NCBI GenBank assembly: GCA_016720345.1
Contig: JADKKV010000005.1
Span: 372,001-436,000, forward strand
From: Thermomonas sp.
GTDB taxonomy: Bacteria > Pseudomonadota > Gammaproteobacteria > Xanthomonadales > Xanthomonadaceae
DNA: 64,000 bases
Reading direction: 5' to 3'
The notes beneath the pieces are model-generated. The model ran no database searches. It saw only the letters and a program-made list of their open reading frames with translations, and was not told the DNA's origin. The position numbers and the translations under genes were made by a program. Below, piece by piece: positions 32,944 to 42,407 of the stretch. How positions within the stretch are numbered: position 1 is the stretch's first letter; every line of letters starts with the position of its first letter.

Positions 32944-33897
32944 CCACGGGTCGGTATCGGCGGTATGCGCCGCAACGCCGGCACCGGGCAGGATCCGTCC
33001 GATCCGCGTCACCGCCACCGCGGCGGTTGCCGCCGCCCGCAGCACCACCGCGTGCGCATCCGCGGCGGCGCTGAAGCACAGCTCGTAGTCGTCGCCGCCC
33101 GTGGCCTGCAGGTGCCGCCGGTGCTCGCTCGAAAAGCTCGCGCGCAAGGCCTCCGAGGCTGGCAACGCATCGACATCGACCGTCGCGGCAACACCGCTGG
33201 CAGCGCAGACGTGGCCAAGGTCGGCGAGCAGTCCGTCGGAAACGTCGATGCACGCACTTGCCACCCCGCGCAGGGCGCGCCCAAGCGCCACCCGCGGCGT
33301 GGGCCGGTCCAGCCGCGCGCGCAAGGCGAGTGAAAGGGGGTCGGGTTGGGCTTCCGCAGGACACCCAAGCTGACCTCCTTTGCAACCCTCTTTCCATTGC
33401 ACAAGCGCCGCCGCCGCATCGCCTACGCTGCCACTGACCCAGACCTCGTCGCCGGCGCGCGCGCCATCGCGGCGCAGGGCCATGCCGGGTTCGACCAGCC
33501 CGTGCACCGCCACGCACACCGACAGCGGGCCGCGGGTGGTATCGCCGCCCACCAGCGCGACATCGAATTGCGCCGCCAGTGCCAGGAAGCCGTCCAGGAA
33601 CCCGTCGACGAACCCGGCCTGCGCCTCCGGCATCGACAGCGACAGCGTGCACCACGCCGGCTGCGCGCCCATCGCGGCAAGGTCGGACAGGTTCACCGCC
33701 AGCGCCTTCCAGCCGATGTCGGCCGGCGCGGTTGCTGGCGGGAAGTGCACGCCCGCGTTGAGCGTGTCCATCGCCACCACCAGCTGCAGGCCGGCGGGTG
33801 GCAGCAGCAGCGCGGCGTCGTCGCCGATCCCGAGCAGCACGTCGGCGCGGGTCGGCGCGCGGGCGCGGATGCGCGCGATCAGGTCGAATTCGCCCAT
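32908..33897 (-). CDS. thiL: Thiamine-monophosphate kinase
   Basis: ThiL phosphorylates thiamine phosphate to thiamine pyrophosphate. The protein is 329 aa with the PurM-like fold: LLGIGDDAALL near residue 22, VALVGGDTTRG near residue 115, CIDVSDGLLADL and TGGDDYELCF. Between VQWKEG and LSLALRARLDRPTPR it carries about 20 extra residues including two Cys (CKGGQLGCPAEAQPDP), in what is normally a short loop. It is 13 bases after nusB, closing the rib operon. The 3' end overlaps a convergent hydrolase gene. Confidence 0.96.
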   Translation of the reverse strand: MGEFDLIARIRARAPTRADVLLGIGDDAALLLPPAGLQLVVAMDTLNAGVHFPPATAPADIGWKALAVNLSDLAAMGAQPAWCTLSLSMPEAQAGFVDGFLDGFLALAAQFDVALVGGDTTRGPLSVCVAVHGLVEPGMALRRDGARAGDEVWVSGSVGDAAAALVQWKEGCKGGQLGCPAEAQPDPLSLALRARLDRPTPRVALGRALRGVASACIDVSDGLLADLGHVCAASGVAATVDVDALPASEALRASFSSEHRRHLQATGGDDYELCFSAAADAHAVVLRAAATAAVAVTRIGRILPGAGVAAHTADTDPWSAPATGWVHFA

Positions 33898-33910
33898 GCC
33901 TGCGCGCAGG

Positions 33911-34366
33911 TCAGCGCGCGTGCGCCTCGGTGCTGCGCAGCGCTGCGGCGGCCTTGTCGAGCACGCCGTTGACGTAGGTGTGGCCGTGCTCGGAGCCGAA
34001 GCGCTTGGTCGAATCGATCGCCTCGTTGATCACCACCCGGTACGGCACGTCCGGCCGGTGGATCAGTTCGTAGGCGGCGATCCGCAGCGCCGCGCGCTCG
34101 ATCGCGTCGACCTCGTCCACCCCGCGGTCCAGGTGCCCGGCCAGGGCCGCGTCGAGTTCGCCGACGTGGCGCAGCACGCCGCGCACCAGGTCCTCGAAGT
34201 ACTCGAGGTCGGCGGCTTCGTGCGCCTGTTCGTGGGCGAACTGGGCGATCAGCCCGCGTTCGTCGGCGTGGTTGATCTGCCAGGCGTAGATCGCCTGCAG
34301 GGCGCGCCGGCGCGAACGCGAGCGGGCCACGGGGTCGATGCCATCGGCACGGCGGCGGTGGTTCAT
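33911..34366 (-). CDS. nusB: Transcription antitermination factor NusB
   Basis: NusB, with NusE (S10), binds boxA RNA and supports antitermination of rRNA transcripts. The protein is 151 aa, all helical: [15 protein letters not shown] at the N-terminus, then [18 protein letters not shown] and [28 protein letters not shown]. The start at 34366 overlaps the ribH stop by 4 bases. The ribH-nusB-thiL order is common in proteobacteria. Confidence 0.97.
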   Translation of the reverse strand: MNHRRRADGIDPVARSRSRRRALQAIYAWQINHADERGLIAQFAHEQAHEAADLEYFEDLVRGVLRHVGELDAALAGHLDRGVDEVDAIERAALRIAAYELIHRPDVPYRVVINEAIDSTKRFGSEHGHTYVNGVLDKAAAALRSTEAHAR

Positions 34367-34842
34367 CGCGCACTCTCCTGCAACTTGCGGCACAGGTCGG
34401 CCATTTCGATGGCGACCAGCGCGGCCTCCTCGCCCTTGTTGCCGTGGCTGCCGCCGGCGCGCGCACTGGCGTCCTCGAAGCGCTCGACCGCCAGCACCCC
34501 GTTCGCCACCGGTACGCCGGTGTCGAGCGCGACCCGCATCAGCCCCTCGGAGGTGCCGTCGGCGACCTGCTCGTAATGGCGGGTGTCGCCACGCACCACG
34601 CAGCCCAGGGCAACGATCGCGGCATGCCGGCCGGCCACCGCCAGCTGGCGCGCGGCCACCGGCAATTCCCAGGCGCCGGGCACCCGGACCACGTCCAGCG
34701 CCGCCTCGTCCACGCCGTTGCCGACGAAGGCCTGGCGCGCCGCGGCCACCAGCGCATCGGTGATGCGCGGGTTCCAGCGGCTGGCGATGATCGCGAAGCG
34801 CGCGCCCTCGGGGGCACGCAGGTCGCCTTCGAAATACGGCAT
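34363..34842 (-). CDS. ribH: 6,7-dimethyl-8-ribityllumazine synthase
   Basis: RibH condenses the RibB product with the pyrimidine intermediate, the penultimate step of riboflavin synthesis. The protein is 159 aa. The motifs are [43 protein letters not shown] (catalytic His) and [12 protein letters not shown]. It follows ribBA by 29 bases and overlaps nusB by 4. Confidence 0.97.
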   Translation of the reverse strand: MPYFEGDLRAPEGARFAIIASRWNPRITDALVAAARQAFVGNGVDEAALDVVRVPGAWELPVAARQLAVAGRHAAIVALGCVVRGDTRHYEQVADGTSEGLMRVALDTGVPVANGVLAVERFEDASARAGGSHGNKGEEAALVAIEMADLCRKLQESAR

Positions 34843-34871
34843 GGGCACGGTTCGCTGCGGGGCCGTGCAGT

Positions 34872-35978
34872 TTAGCGCGGCGGCAGCGCCGCGTATTCGA
34901 CGACTTCCAGCCCGAACCCGGCCAGCCCGACCTGCCGGCGCGGGGTGCCGAGCACGCGCAACCGGTGCAGGCCGAGGTCGGCCAGGATCTGCGAGCCGGC
35001 ACCGGTGCGCCGCCACTGCGCCAGCGTCCCCGCCCGCGAGGCCGGCGCCACCGGCTGCTCGCGGATCCGCGCCAGGGTCGCCTCGGCATCGTGGGCATCG
35101 CCCAGCAGCACCAGCACGCCGCGGCCTTCGGCGGCGATCATCGCCAGCACGTCGCCGACCAGCGGGCCGAAATCGTCGCGCCGCCAGTGCAGGGCGTCGG
35201 CCAGCGGGTTCTGCGGCTGCACCCGCACCAGCACCGGGGCGTCGCCGGCGACCTCGCCGCGCACCAGCGCGTAGTGCAGGCCGCGGGTCAGGCGGTCGCG
35301 GTAGCAGTGCAGCACGAAACCGCCGTGGTCGGTCCCGATGTCGCGGCTGTCCACCCGCTCCACCGTGTGTTCGGTCGCCAGCCGGTGGCGGATCAGGTCC
35401 TCGATCGAGCCGATCTTCAGCCCGTGCTCGCGCGCGAACACCTCGAGCTCGGGGCGGCGCGCCATCGAGCCGTCGCCGTTGAGGATCTCGACCAGCACCC
35501 CGGCCGGTTCGAACCCGGCCAGCAGGGCCAGGTCGCTGGCGGCCTCGGTATGGCCGGCGCGGGTCAGCACGCCGCCGGGCTGGGCCATCAGCGGGAAGAT
35601 GTGGCCGGGCTGCGACAGGTCGTGCGCCTTCGCATCCGGCCGCACCGCGGTGCGCACGGTATGCGCGCGGTCGTAGGCGCTGATGCCGGTGGTCACGCCC
35701 TCGGCGGCCTCGATGCTGACCGTGAAGTTGGTGTGGTGCTGCGAGGTGTTGTCGCGCACCATCGGGTTCAGGCCGAGCTGCGCGCAGCGTTCGCGGGTCA
35801 GCGACAGGCACACCAGCCCGCGCGCGTGGGTCACCATGAAGTTGATGTCGGCCGGCCGCACCAGTTCGGCCGGCATGATCAGGTCGCCCTCGTTCTCGCG
35901 GTCCTCGTCGTCGACGATCACCACCATGCGCCCGGCGCGCAGTTCGTCCAGCAATTCCGGGATGCTTGCGAAACTCAT
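34872..35978 (-). CDS. ribB: 3,4-dihydroxy-2-butanone 4-phosphate synthase with degenerate GTP cyclohydrolase II-like domain
   Basis: The N-terminal half (to about residue 200) is RibB, which makes dihydroxybutanone phosphate from ribulose 5-phosphate. [12 protein letters not shown] (metal-binding Glu/Asp), [16 protein letters not shown] and [11 protein letters not shown] are intact. The C-terminal half has the outline of GTP cyclohydrolase II but lacks the three zinc cysteines of RibA ([16 protein letters not shown] stands where SxxCDC is expected). It is therefore probably not a cyclohydrolase. An independent RibA should be encoded elsewhere. Length 368 aa; it overlaps ribE by 4 bases. Confidence 0.94.
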   Translation of the reverse strand: MSFASIPELLDELRAGRMVVIVDDEDRENEGDLIMPAELVRPADINFMVTHARGLVCLSLTRERCAQLGLNPMVRDNTSQHHTNFTVSIEAAEGVTTGISAYDRAHTVRTAVRPDAKAHDLSQPGHIFPLMAQPGGVLTRAGHTEAASDLALLAGFEPAGVLVEILNGDGSMARRPELEVFAREHGLKIGSIEDLIRHRLATEHTVERVDSRDIGTDHGGFVLHCYRDRLTRGLHYALVRGEVAGDAPVLVRVQPQNPLADALHWRRDDFGPLVGDVLAMIAAEGRGVLVLLGDAHDAEATLARIREQPVAPASRAGTLAQWRRTGAGSQILADLGLHRLRVLGTPRRQVGLAGFGLEVVEYAALPPR

Positions 35979-36577
35979 GCCTTGTCCTTGCTTGCCAGCA
36001 GCCGCTCGACGTAGCGCGCCAGCAGGTCCACTTCCAGGTTGACCGCGTCGCCCTCGCGCAATGCGTGGAACGCGGTGTGGGCGACGGTGTGCGGGATCAG
36101 CGCGACTTCGAAGCCGGTGTCGTCGACGGCATTGACGGTCAGGCTGACCCCGTCCACGCACACCGATCCCTTGTGCGCGACGTAGCGCAGCAGCGCCATC
36201 GGCGCCTCGAATCGCCAGCGCTCGGCGCGCGCATCGTCCCAGCGCTTCACGGCAATGCCGAGTCCATCGACATGGCCGCTGACCAGGTGCCCGCCGAGGC
36301 GGTCGGTGGGCAGCATGGCGCGTTCCAGGTTGACCGGCGCGCCGATCGCGAGCCGGCCGAGGGTGGTCAGCGCCAGCGTCTCGTTGGAGGCGTCCACCGC
36401 GAAGCCGGTGGCGTCGAACGCGACCACGGTCAGGCAGCAGCCGTTGACGGCGATGCTCTCGCCGAGCTGCACGTCGTCGAACGGCAGGGTGCCGGCCTCG
36501 ACCAGGATCCGCGCGTCGCCGCCGCGCATTTCGCGTGCGGCCAGGCGGCCGACGCCGGCGATCAGCCCGGTGAACAT
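35975..36577 (-). CDS. ribE: Riboflavin synthase, alpha subunit
   Basis: This enzyme dismutates two lumazine molecules to riboflavin. The protein is 200 aa with two similar beta-barrel halves; each has a recognisable copy of the family motif ([18 protein letters not shown] and, in the second half, VDGVSLTVN). [11 protein letters not shown] lies between them. It overlaps ribD by one base and ribBA by 4. Confidence 0.97.
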   Translation of the reverse strand: MFTGLIAGVGRLAAREMRGGDARILVEAGTLPFDDVQLGESIAVNGCCLTVVAFDATGFAVDASNETLALTTLGRLAIGAPVNLERAMLPTDRLGGHLVSGHVDGLGIAVKRWDDARAERWRFEAPMALLRYVAHKGSVCVDGVSLTVNAVDDTGFEVALIPHTVAHTAFHALREGDAVNLEVDLLARYVERLLASKDKA

Positions 36578-37674
36578 CAGGCCGCCTCCGCCAGTGGGCG
36601 CAGCAACAGCCGCAGGTCCTCGCCGATCCGCCGGCTGTCCACCGTCTGCAGGCGCAGGCGCTGCGCCATCGCATCGATCTCCAGCCCGTCGAACAGCGGC
36701 CGCGCGTGCGCGCCCAGCAGCACCGGCGCGATGTACAGCAGCAGTTCGTCGACCAGGCCCGCGGCCAGGAACGCCCCGGCAAGGGTCGCACCCGCCTCGA
36801 CCTGGACCTCGTTGACCTGGCGCGCGGCCAGCAGGCGCAGCACCGCCAGCAGGTCGAAGCGCCCGTCCTGCACCGGCACCACCGCGCTGTCCACCGCCAT
36901 CCCGCGCGGCGGCTTGGCATCGGGGGCATGCAGGTACAGGGTGGGCGCATCGCCTTCGCGCACCCGCGCGCGGGCGACGGTGGCAAGCCCGGGGTCCAGC
37001 ACCACCCGCAGCGGCGGCACCACGTCGATATCGTCCTGCAGGCGCACGGTGAGCTGCGGATCATCGGCCAACAGGGTGCCGGCGCCGGTGAGGATCGCGC
37101 CGCTGCGCGCGCGCCATTGGTGCACGTCGCGGCGCGCCGGTTCGCCGCTGATCCACTTGGAATCGCCCGACGCGAGCGCGGTGCGGCCGTCCAGGCTCAT
37201 CGCCAGCTTGACCCGCAGCCACGGCCGGCCGCGCTCGATGCGCGACAGGAACCCGCGGTTCATCTCGCGCGCCTGCGCTTCCAGCAGGCCGCACTCGACC
37301 GCGATCCCGGCCGCGCGCAGCGCCTCGAACCCGGCACCATCGACCTGCGGGAACGGATCGCGCATCGCGCCGACCACGCGGGCGATGCCCGCCGCCGCCA
37401 GCGCCTCCGCGCACGGCCCGGTGCTGCCGCTGTGCGCGCAGGGCTCGAGGGTGACGTAGGCGGTGGCGCCGCGGGCGCGATCGCCCGCCGCCTGCACCGC
37501 GAACACCTCCGCGTGCGGCCCGCCCTTGCGCTGGTGCCAGCCCTCGCCGACGACCTCGTCGCCGTGCGCAAGCACGCAACCGACCATCGGGTTCGGCCGG
37601 GTGGTGTAGGCCGCGCGTTCGGCCAGGCGCAGCGCGCGCGCCATCATCGCGTGGTCGGTGGCGGAGAAACTCAT
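36577..37674 (-). CDS. ribD: Bifunctional pyrimidine deaminase/reductase RibD
   Basis: RibD carries out the second and third steps of riboflavin synthesis. The N-terminal deaminase has the zinc motifs HAEVFAV and PCAHSGSTGPC. The C-terminal reductase begins near residue 150 (WLRVKLAMSLDGRTA, GDSKWISG) and has GAGTLLADDPQLTVR. The protein is 365 aa. It follows nrdR by 7 bases; nrdR-ribD linkage is widely conserved. No FMN riboswitch was seen upstream. Confidence 0.97.
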   Translation of the reverse strand: MSFSATDHAMMARALRLAERAAYTTRPNPMVGCVLAHGDEVVGEGWHQRKGGPHAEVFAVQAAGDRARGATAYVTLEPCAHSGSTGPCAEALAAAGIARVVGAMRDPFPQVDGAGFEALRAAGIAVECGLLEAQAREMNRGFLSRIERGRPWLRVKLAMSLDGRTALASGDSKWISGEPARRDVHQWRARSGAILTGAGTLLADDPQLTVRLQDDIDVVPPLRVVLDPGLATVARARVREGDAPTLYLHAPDAKPPRGMAVDSAVVPVQDGRFDLLAVLRLLAARQVNEVQVEAGATLAGAFLAAGLVDELLLYIAPVLLGAHARPLFDGLEIDAMAQRLRLQTVDSRRIGEDLRLLLRPLAEAA

Positions 37675-37681
37675 GCCGCGG

Positions 37682-38200
37682 TCACCTGCGCCGGCCCTTC
37701 TCGGCCGGTGGCGCGCCCAGCAGCGGCAGCTGCCCTTCGCCCGCCGGCAGCTCGCGCTCGAGCCGCTCGATCTCCTCGCGGAAATCGGCGACGTCCTCGA
37801 AGCTGCGGTACACCGAGGCGAAGCGCACGTAGGCCACGTGGTCCAGCTTGCGCAGCTCCGCCATCACGAATTCGCCGACCCGGCGCGAGGCCAGTTCGCG
37901 CTCGCCGGCCATGCGCACCGCGTGCACCACCGCGCGCACCGCCGATTCGATCTGCTCCTCGGCCACCGGACGCTTCTGCAGCGCGCGGTCGAAACCGGCG
38001 CGCAGCTTGCGGGCATCGAACGCCTCCCGCCGGCCATCGGACTTGATGATCGCCGGCAGCTTCAGCTCGATGGTTTCCAGCGTGCTGAAACGCTCACCGC
38101 AGGCTTCGCAGCCGCGGCGCCGGCGGATCGTGGCGCCGTCTTCGCTGACGCGCGAATCGATCACGCGCGTGTCGGTGTGTTGGCAGAAAGGGCAATGCAT
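37682..38200 (-). CDS. nrdR: Transcriptional repressor NrdR
   Basis: NrdR represses ribonucleotide reductase genes according to ATP/dATP level. The protein is 172 aa. An N-terminal zinc ribbon has C3, C6, C31 and C34 ([17 protein letters not shown]), followed by an ATP-cone domain ([19 protein letters not shown]). The C-terminus ([13 protein letters not shown] to the end) is a variable tail. It is the first gene of the rib transcript, 224 bases after glyA. Confidence 0.97.
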   Translation of the reverse strand: MHCPFCQHTDTRVIDSRVSEDGATIRRRRGCEACGERFSTLETIELKLPAIIKSDGRREAFDARKLRAGFDRALQKRPVAEEQIESAVRAVVHAVRMAGERELASRRVGEFVMAELRKLDHVAYVRFASVYRSFEDVADFREEIERLERELPAGEGQLPLLGAPPAEKGRRR

Positions 38201-38424
38201 GGCTCAGCCCGCACCACGGCGTGGGGCTGGTCCGGCCCTTGCCAGCCCCCCGCTCCCTTCACCCCACACAACCGCGCGGCGGGCTCGCCGGCGCCTGCCC
38301 CGCCGGCGGGCTGGCTGACGGCCCTTCTCCACCTGCGTCGCCGGGGGCGCTTCGCCCGCTTCGTGGCTTGACTTGAGGGTGTGCGCCGGGCGGCCAGCGC
38401 CGCACAGCAGACGCATCACTGTCC

Positions 38425-39675
38425 TCATCCGTACACCGGGAACTGCCGGCACTGCCGCTCCACGTTGCCGCGCACGCCGGCGATCACGTTGTCGTCGTTC
38501 GGGTTGTCGAGCACGTCGCAGATCCACTCCGCCAGCGCCACGCAATCGGCTTCCTTGTAGCCGCGGGTGGTGACCGCCGGGGTGCCGATGCGCAGGCCGG
38601 AGGTGACGAAGGGCTTGCGCGGGTCGTTCGGCACCGAGTTCTTGTTGACGGTGATGTGCGCCTTGCCCAGCGCTTCCTCCGCGTCCTTGCCGCTGACCGC
38701 CTTGCCGATCATGTCGACCAGCATCAGGTGGTTCTGGGTGCCGCCGGAGACGATCTTGTAGCCGCGCGCGATGATCGTCTTCGCCATCGCCTGCGCGTTC
38801 TTCACCACCTGCTCCTGGTAGGCCTTGAACTCCGGCTCCAGCGCCTCCTTGAACGCCACCGCCTTGGCCGCGATCACGTGCATCAGCGGGCCGCCCTGGA
38901 TGCCCGGGAAGACGATGCTCTGCAGCTTCTTCTCGATCTCCTCGTTGGCCCTGGCCACGATGATGCCGCCGCGCGGGCCGCGCAGGGTCTTGTGGGTGGT
39001 CGAGGTGACCACGTCGGCGAACGGCACCGGGTTCGGATACACGCCGGCGGCGACCAGGCCGGCGACATGCGCCATGTCCACGAACAGGTACGCACCGACC
39101 TTGTCGGCGATGGCGCGGAAGCGCGCCCAGTCGACCACTTGCGAGTACGCGGAGAAACCGGCCACCACCATCTTCGGCCTGTGCTCCAGCGCCAGCCGCT
39201 CGACTTCGTCGTAATCGATCAGGCCGGCATCGTTGACGCCGTACTGCACGGCGTTGAACAGCTTGCCACTGAGGTTGACCTTGGCGCCATGGGTCAGGTG
39301 GCCACCGTGCGCCAGCGACATCCCGAGGATGGTGTCGCCCGGCTGCAACAGCGCGAAATACACCGCCTGGTTGGCCTGCGAGCCGGAATGCGGCTGCACG
39401 TTCGCGTAGTCGGCACCGAACAGCTGCTTGCAGCGCTCGATCGCCAACCGCTCGGCCACGTCGACGTATTCGCAACCGCCGTAATAGCGCTTGCCCGGGT
39501 AGCCTTCGGCGTACTTGTTGGTCAGCTGGCTGCCCTGCGCTTCCATCACCCGCGGGCTGGCGTAGTTCTCGCTGGCGATCAGCTCGACGTGGTCCTCCTG
39601 GCGGCGGGTCTCGTCGGCGATGGCCTTGGCGAGTTCGGGGTCGAAACCGGCAATCAGGTCGGCACGGGAGAACAT
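38425..39675 (-). CDS. glyA: Serine hydroxymethyltransferase
   Basis: GlyA converts serine and tetrahydrofolate to glycine and methylene-THF. The protein is 416 aa, the usual length. The PLP lysine is in [14 protein letters not shown] near residue 230. [13 protein letters not shown] and [13 protein letters not shown] are conserved substrate-binding segments. The start MFSRADLI at 39675 is chosen; an upstream ATG extends into the promoter region. The 224 bases downstream hold GC-rich inverted repeats but no gene. It is divergent from ettA. Confidence 0.98.
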   Translation of the reverse strand: MFSRADLIAGFDPELAKAIADETRRQEDHVELIASENYASPRVMEAQGSQLTNKYAEGYPGKRYYGGCEYVDVAERLAIERCKQLFGADYANVQPHSGSQANQAVYFALLQPGDTILGMSLAHGGHLTHGAKVNLSGKLFNAVQYGVNDAGLIDYDEVERLALEHRPKMVVAGFSAYSQVVDWARFRAIADKVGAYLFVDMAHVAGLVAAGVYPNPVPFADVVTSTTHKTLRGPRGGIIVARANEEIEKKLQSIVFPGIQGGPLMHVIAAKAVAFKEALEPEFKAYQEQVVKNAQAMAKTIIARGYKIVSGGTQNHLMLVDMIGKAVSGKDAEEALGKAHITVNKNSVPNDPRKPFVTSGLRIGTPAVTTRGYKEADCVALAEWICDVLDNPNDDNVIAGVRGNVERQCRQFPVYG

Positions 39676-39709
39676 TCGGCAGCTCCGGGGCGGGCAGGTG
39701 GGGATCCCG

Positions 39710-39764
39710 ATTTTAGCGGCTTTGCCGGTCCGGCTTCGATGGAACAAGGCGTTCCAGCTATAAT
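39710..39764. promoter_or_regulatory. Divergent glyA/ettA promoter region with palindrome
   Basis: Two -10-like boxes face outward. TAAAAT on the minus strand (39715-39710) lies 35 bases before glyA. A perfect TATAAT on the plus strand (39759-39764) lies 72 bases before ettA, with a weak TTCGAT -35 at 39735-39740. Between them is the perfect inverted repeat TGGAAC-N5-GTTCCA (39740-39756), within the spacer of the ettA promoter. It could be an operator; no known binding site was matched. Confidence 0.5.
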
Positions 39765-39835
39765 TTCGCCATTCCAGACCCCCTTTCGCGGCCCTGCCAC
39801 GCGCAGCGCCGCGGCCCGCCTGCGGAGTTTTTCCG

Positions 39836-41500
39836 ATGTCGCAATTCATCTACACCATGCAGGGCGTCAGCAAGACCGTCCCGCCGAAGCGCCAGATCAT
39901 CAAGGACATCTCGTTGTCGTTCTTCCCGGGCGCCAAGATCGGCCTGCTCGGCCTGAACGGTGCCGGCAAGTCCACCGTGCTGCGGATCATGGCCGGCGTC
40001 GACACCGATTTCACCGGCGAAGCCCGCCCGCAGCCCGGGATCAAGGTCGGCTACCTGGAACAGGAACCGCGCCTGAACCCCGAACAGACCGTCCGCGAAG
40101 CGGTCGAGGAAGGCGTGGGCGAAGTGCTGCAGGCGCAGGCCCGGCTGGACGAGGTGTATGCCGCCTACGCCGAGGAAGGCGCCGATTTCGATGCGCTGGC
40201 CAAGGAACAGGAACGCCTGGAAGCCATCCTCGCCGCCGGCGACGCGCACACCCTGGAAAACCAGTTGGAGATCGCCGCCGACGCGCTGCGCCTGCCGCCG
40301 TGGGATGCGGTGATCGGCAAGCTGTCCGGCGGCGAGAAGCGCCGCGTCGCGCTGTGCCGCCTGCTGCTGCAGAAGCCGGACATGCTGTTGCTCGACGAAC
40401 CCACCAACCACCTGGACGCCGAATCGGTCGAATGGCTGGAACAGTTCCTGGCCCGCTACACCGGCACCGTGGTGGCGGTGACCCATGACCGCTACTTCCT
40501 CGACAACGCCGCCGAGTGGATCCTGGAACTGGACCGCGGCCGCGGCATCCCGTGGAAGGGCAACTACACCGACTGGCTGACCCAGAAGGATGCGCGCCTG
40601 AAGCAGGAGGAGTCTGGCGAGAAGGCGCGCCAGAAGGCGATCCAGAAGGAACTGGAATGGTCGCGGCAGAACGCCAAGGGCGGCCGCAGCAAGGGCAAGG
40701 CGCGCCTGGCGCGGATGGAAGAGCTGCAGTCGGTCGACTACCAGAAGCGCAACGAGACCAATGAAATCTTCATCCCGCCTGGCGAACGCCTGGGCACCAA
40801 GGTGGTGGAGTTCAAGAACGTCAGCAAGTCGTACGGGGACCGCCTGCTGATCGACGACCTCAGCTTCAGCGTGCCGAACGGCGCCATCGTCGGCATCATC
40901 GGTCCCAACGGCGCCGGCAAGTCGACCCTGTTCCGGATGATCACCGGCCAGGAAAAGCCGGACACCGGCAGCATCGAGATGGGCCCGACCGTCAAGCTGG
41001 CCTACGTGGACCAGAGCCGCGACAAGCTGGAAGGCAACCACAACGTGTTCCAGGAGGTGTCCGGCGGCCTGGACATCCTCAACATCAACGGGGTGGAGAT
41101 CCAGTCGCGCGCCTACATCGGCCGCTTCAACTTCAAGGGCCAGGACCAGCAGAAGCTGGTCGGCACCCTGTCCGGCGGCGAGCGCGGCCGCCTGCACATG
41201 GCCAAGACCCTGCTGCAGGGCGGCAACGTGCTGCTGCTCGACGAACCGTCCAACGACCTCGACATCGAAACCCTGCGCGCGCTGGAAGACGCGCTGCTGG
41301 AGTTCCCCGGCAACACCTTCGTGATCAGCCATGACCGCTGGTTCCTGGACCGCATCGCCACCCACATCCTCGCCTTCGAGGGCGACTCCCACGTGGAGTT
41401 CTTCCAGGGCAACTACCGCGAGTACGAGGAAGACAAGAAGCGCCGCCTCGGCGAAGCCGGTGCGCAGCCGCACCGCCTGCGGTTCAAGGCGCTGAAGTGA
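39836..41500 (+). CDS. ettA: Energy-dependent translational throttle protein EttA (ABC-F)
   Basis: EttA is an ABC-F ATPase that binds the ribosomal E site and gates the first elongation step according to ATP/ADP. The protein is 554 aa, like E. coli EttA. Two nucleotide-binding domains carry Walker [10 protein letters not shown] (about residue 40) and GPNGAGKST (about residue 357), each with LSGGE and DEPTNHLD or DEPSNDLD. The inter-domain linker that touches P-site tRNA includes [10 protein letters not shown], and there is no membrane segment. The stop codon forms the first bases of a long hairpin (41498-41544). Confidence 0.97.
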   Translation: MSQFIYTMQGVSKTVPPKRQIIKDISLSFFPGAKIGLLGLNGAGKSTVLRIMAGVDTDFTGEARPQPGIKVGYLEQEPRLNPEQTVREAVEEGVGEVLQAQARLDEVYAAYAEEGADFDALAKEQERLEAILAAGDAHTLENQLEIAADALRLPPWDAVIGKLSGGEKRRVALCRLLLQKPDMLLLDEPTNHLDAESVEWLEQFLARYTGTVVAVTHDRYFLDNAAEWILELDRGRGIPWKGNYTDWLTQKDARLKQEESGEKARQKAIQKELEWSRQNAKGGRSKGKARLARMEELQSVDYQKRNETNEIFIPPGERLGTKVVEFKNVSKSYGDRLLIDDLSFSVPNGAIVGIIGPNGAGKSTLFRMITGQEKPDTGSIEMGPTVKLAYVDQSRDKLEGNHNVFQEVSGGLDILNINGVEIQSRAYIGRFNFKGQDQQKLVGTLSGGERGRLHMAKTLLQGGNVLLLDEPSNDLDIETLRALEDALLEFPGNTFVISHDRWFLDRIATHILAFEGDSHVEFFQGNYREYEEDKKRRLGEAGAQPHRLRFKALK

Positions 41501-41566
41501 CGATTTGGCGCGTGCGCATTGCGCACGCCCTTGCCAAATCGTCATCCCGCCTGCGCGGGAATGACG
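41498..41566. repeat. Two overlapping palindromes between ettA and pyrF
   Basis: The first palindrome (41498-41544) pairs TGACGATTTGGC with GCCAAATCGTCA. An inner stem GCGTGCGC/GCGCACGC has an ATT loop, and only CCTT is unpaired. The second (41540-41566) pairs CGTCATCCCGC with GCGGGAATGACG, a dispersed-repeat type familiar in proteobacteria. The first starts with the ettA TGA. There is no T-run; they may act as terminator, mRNA-end stabiliser or REP-like repeat. Confidence 0.8.
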
Positions 41567-41585
41567 AGCAGGAGCGAAGCAGGCC

Positions 41586-42401
41586 ATGACCTTCATCGAA
41601 AAACTCCGCAACCGCTGGCACTCGGCCAACTCGCTGGTCTGCGTTGGCCTGGATCCCGACCCGGCGAGGTTCCCGGAGGCCTTCATCGACGACGAGGACG
41701 CGCTGTTCTCGTTCTGCCGCGACATCGTCGACGCCACCGCCGGGTTCGCCTGCGCGTTCAAGCCGCAGATCGCCTACTTCGCCGCGCACAACGACGGCGA
41801 GGCGCAGCTGCAGCGGCTGATCGCGCACATCAACGGCTGCTTCCCCGATATCCCGGTGATCCTGGACGCCAAGCGCGGCGACATCGGCAGCACCGCTGCG
41901 CAATATGCGGTGGAAGCGTTCGAGCGCTACGGTGCCGACGCGGTGACGCTGAACCCGTACATGGGCAGGGATTCCGCCGATCCGTTCCTGCAGTACAACG
42001 ACCGCGGGTGCGTGTTCCTGTGCCACACCTCAAACCCGGGCGCATGCGATTTCCAGGAACTCGACGTCGGCGGCGAGCCGCTCTACCAGCGCATCGCGCG
42101 GACGATCGCCGGCGAGTGGAACGCGGACCGCAACTGCGCGCTGGTCGTCGGCGCCACCTTCCCGGAAGAGTTGAAGGTGATCCGCGGCATCGTCGGCGAC
42201 ATGCCCCTGCTGATCCCCGGCATCGGCGCGCAGGGCGGCGACGTGGAAGCCACCGTGCGCAACGGCAAGACCGCCGACGGCACCGGCCTGGTGATCAATT
42301 CCTCGCGCGGGATCCTGTACGCATCCTCCGGCGCCGGTTACGCCGATGCCGCCGCGGATGCCGCGCGCAGCCTGCGCGACGAGATCAACCGCTACCGCTG
42401 A
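41586..42401 (+). CDS. pyrF: Orotidine-5'-phosphate decarboxylase, type 2
   Basis: PyrF decarboxylates OMP to UMP, the last step of de novo pyrimidine synthesis. The protein is 271 aa, matching the longer type 2 family. VCVGLDPDP lies near the N-terminus, the catalytic [11 protein letters not shown] near residue 95, and [12 protein letters not shown] and [11 protein letters not shown] in the C-terminal half. It is 85 bases after ettA with palindromes between, and convergent with the DUF1501 gene, 6 bases between the stops. Confidence 0.97.
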   Translation: MTFIEKLRNRWHSANSLVCVGLDPDPARFPEAFIDDEDALFSFCRDIVDATAGFACAFKPQIAYFAAHNDGEAQLQRLIAHINGCFPDIPVILDAKRGDIGSTAAQYAVEAFERYGADAVTLNPYMGRDSADPFLQYNDRGCVFLCHTSNPGACDFQELDVGGEPLYQRIARTIAGEWNADRNCALVVGATFPEELKVIRGIVGDMPLLIPGIGAQGGDVEATVRNGKTADGTGLVINSSRGILYASSGAGYADAAADAARSLRDEINRYR

Positions 42402-42407
42402 TCGCGG

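Noticed and set aside
38201..38424. FMN riboswitch upstream of the rib operon
   Set aside because: The gap before nrdR was read on the minus strand for the RFN core (AGGGCGGGG, ACCGGCGGT). Only GC-rich inverted repeats were found.
39740..39756. LexA/SOS operator in the ettA promoter
   Set aside because: TGGAAC-N5-GTTCCA matches neither the gammaproteobacterial CTG-N10-CAG nor the Xanthomonas-type LexA box.
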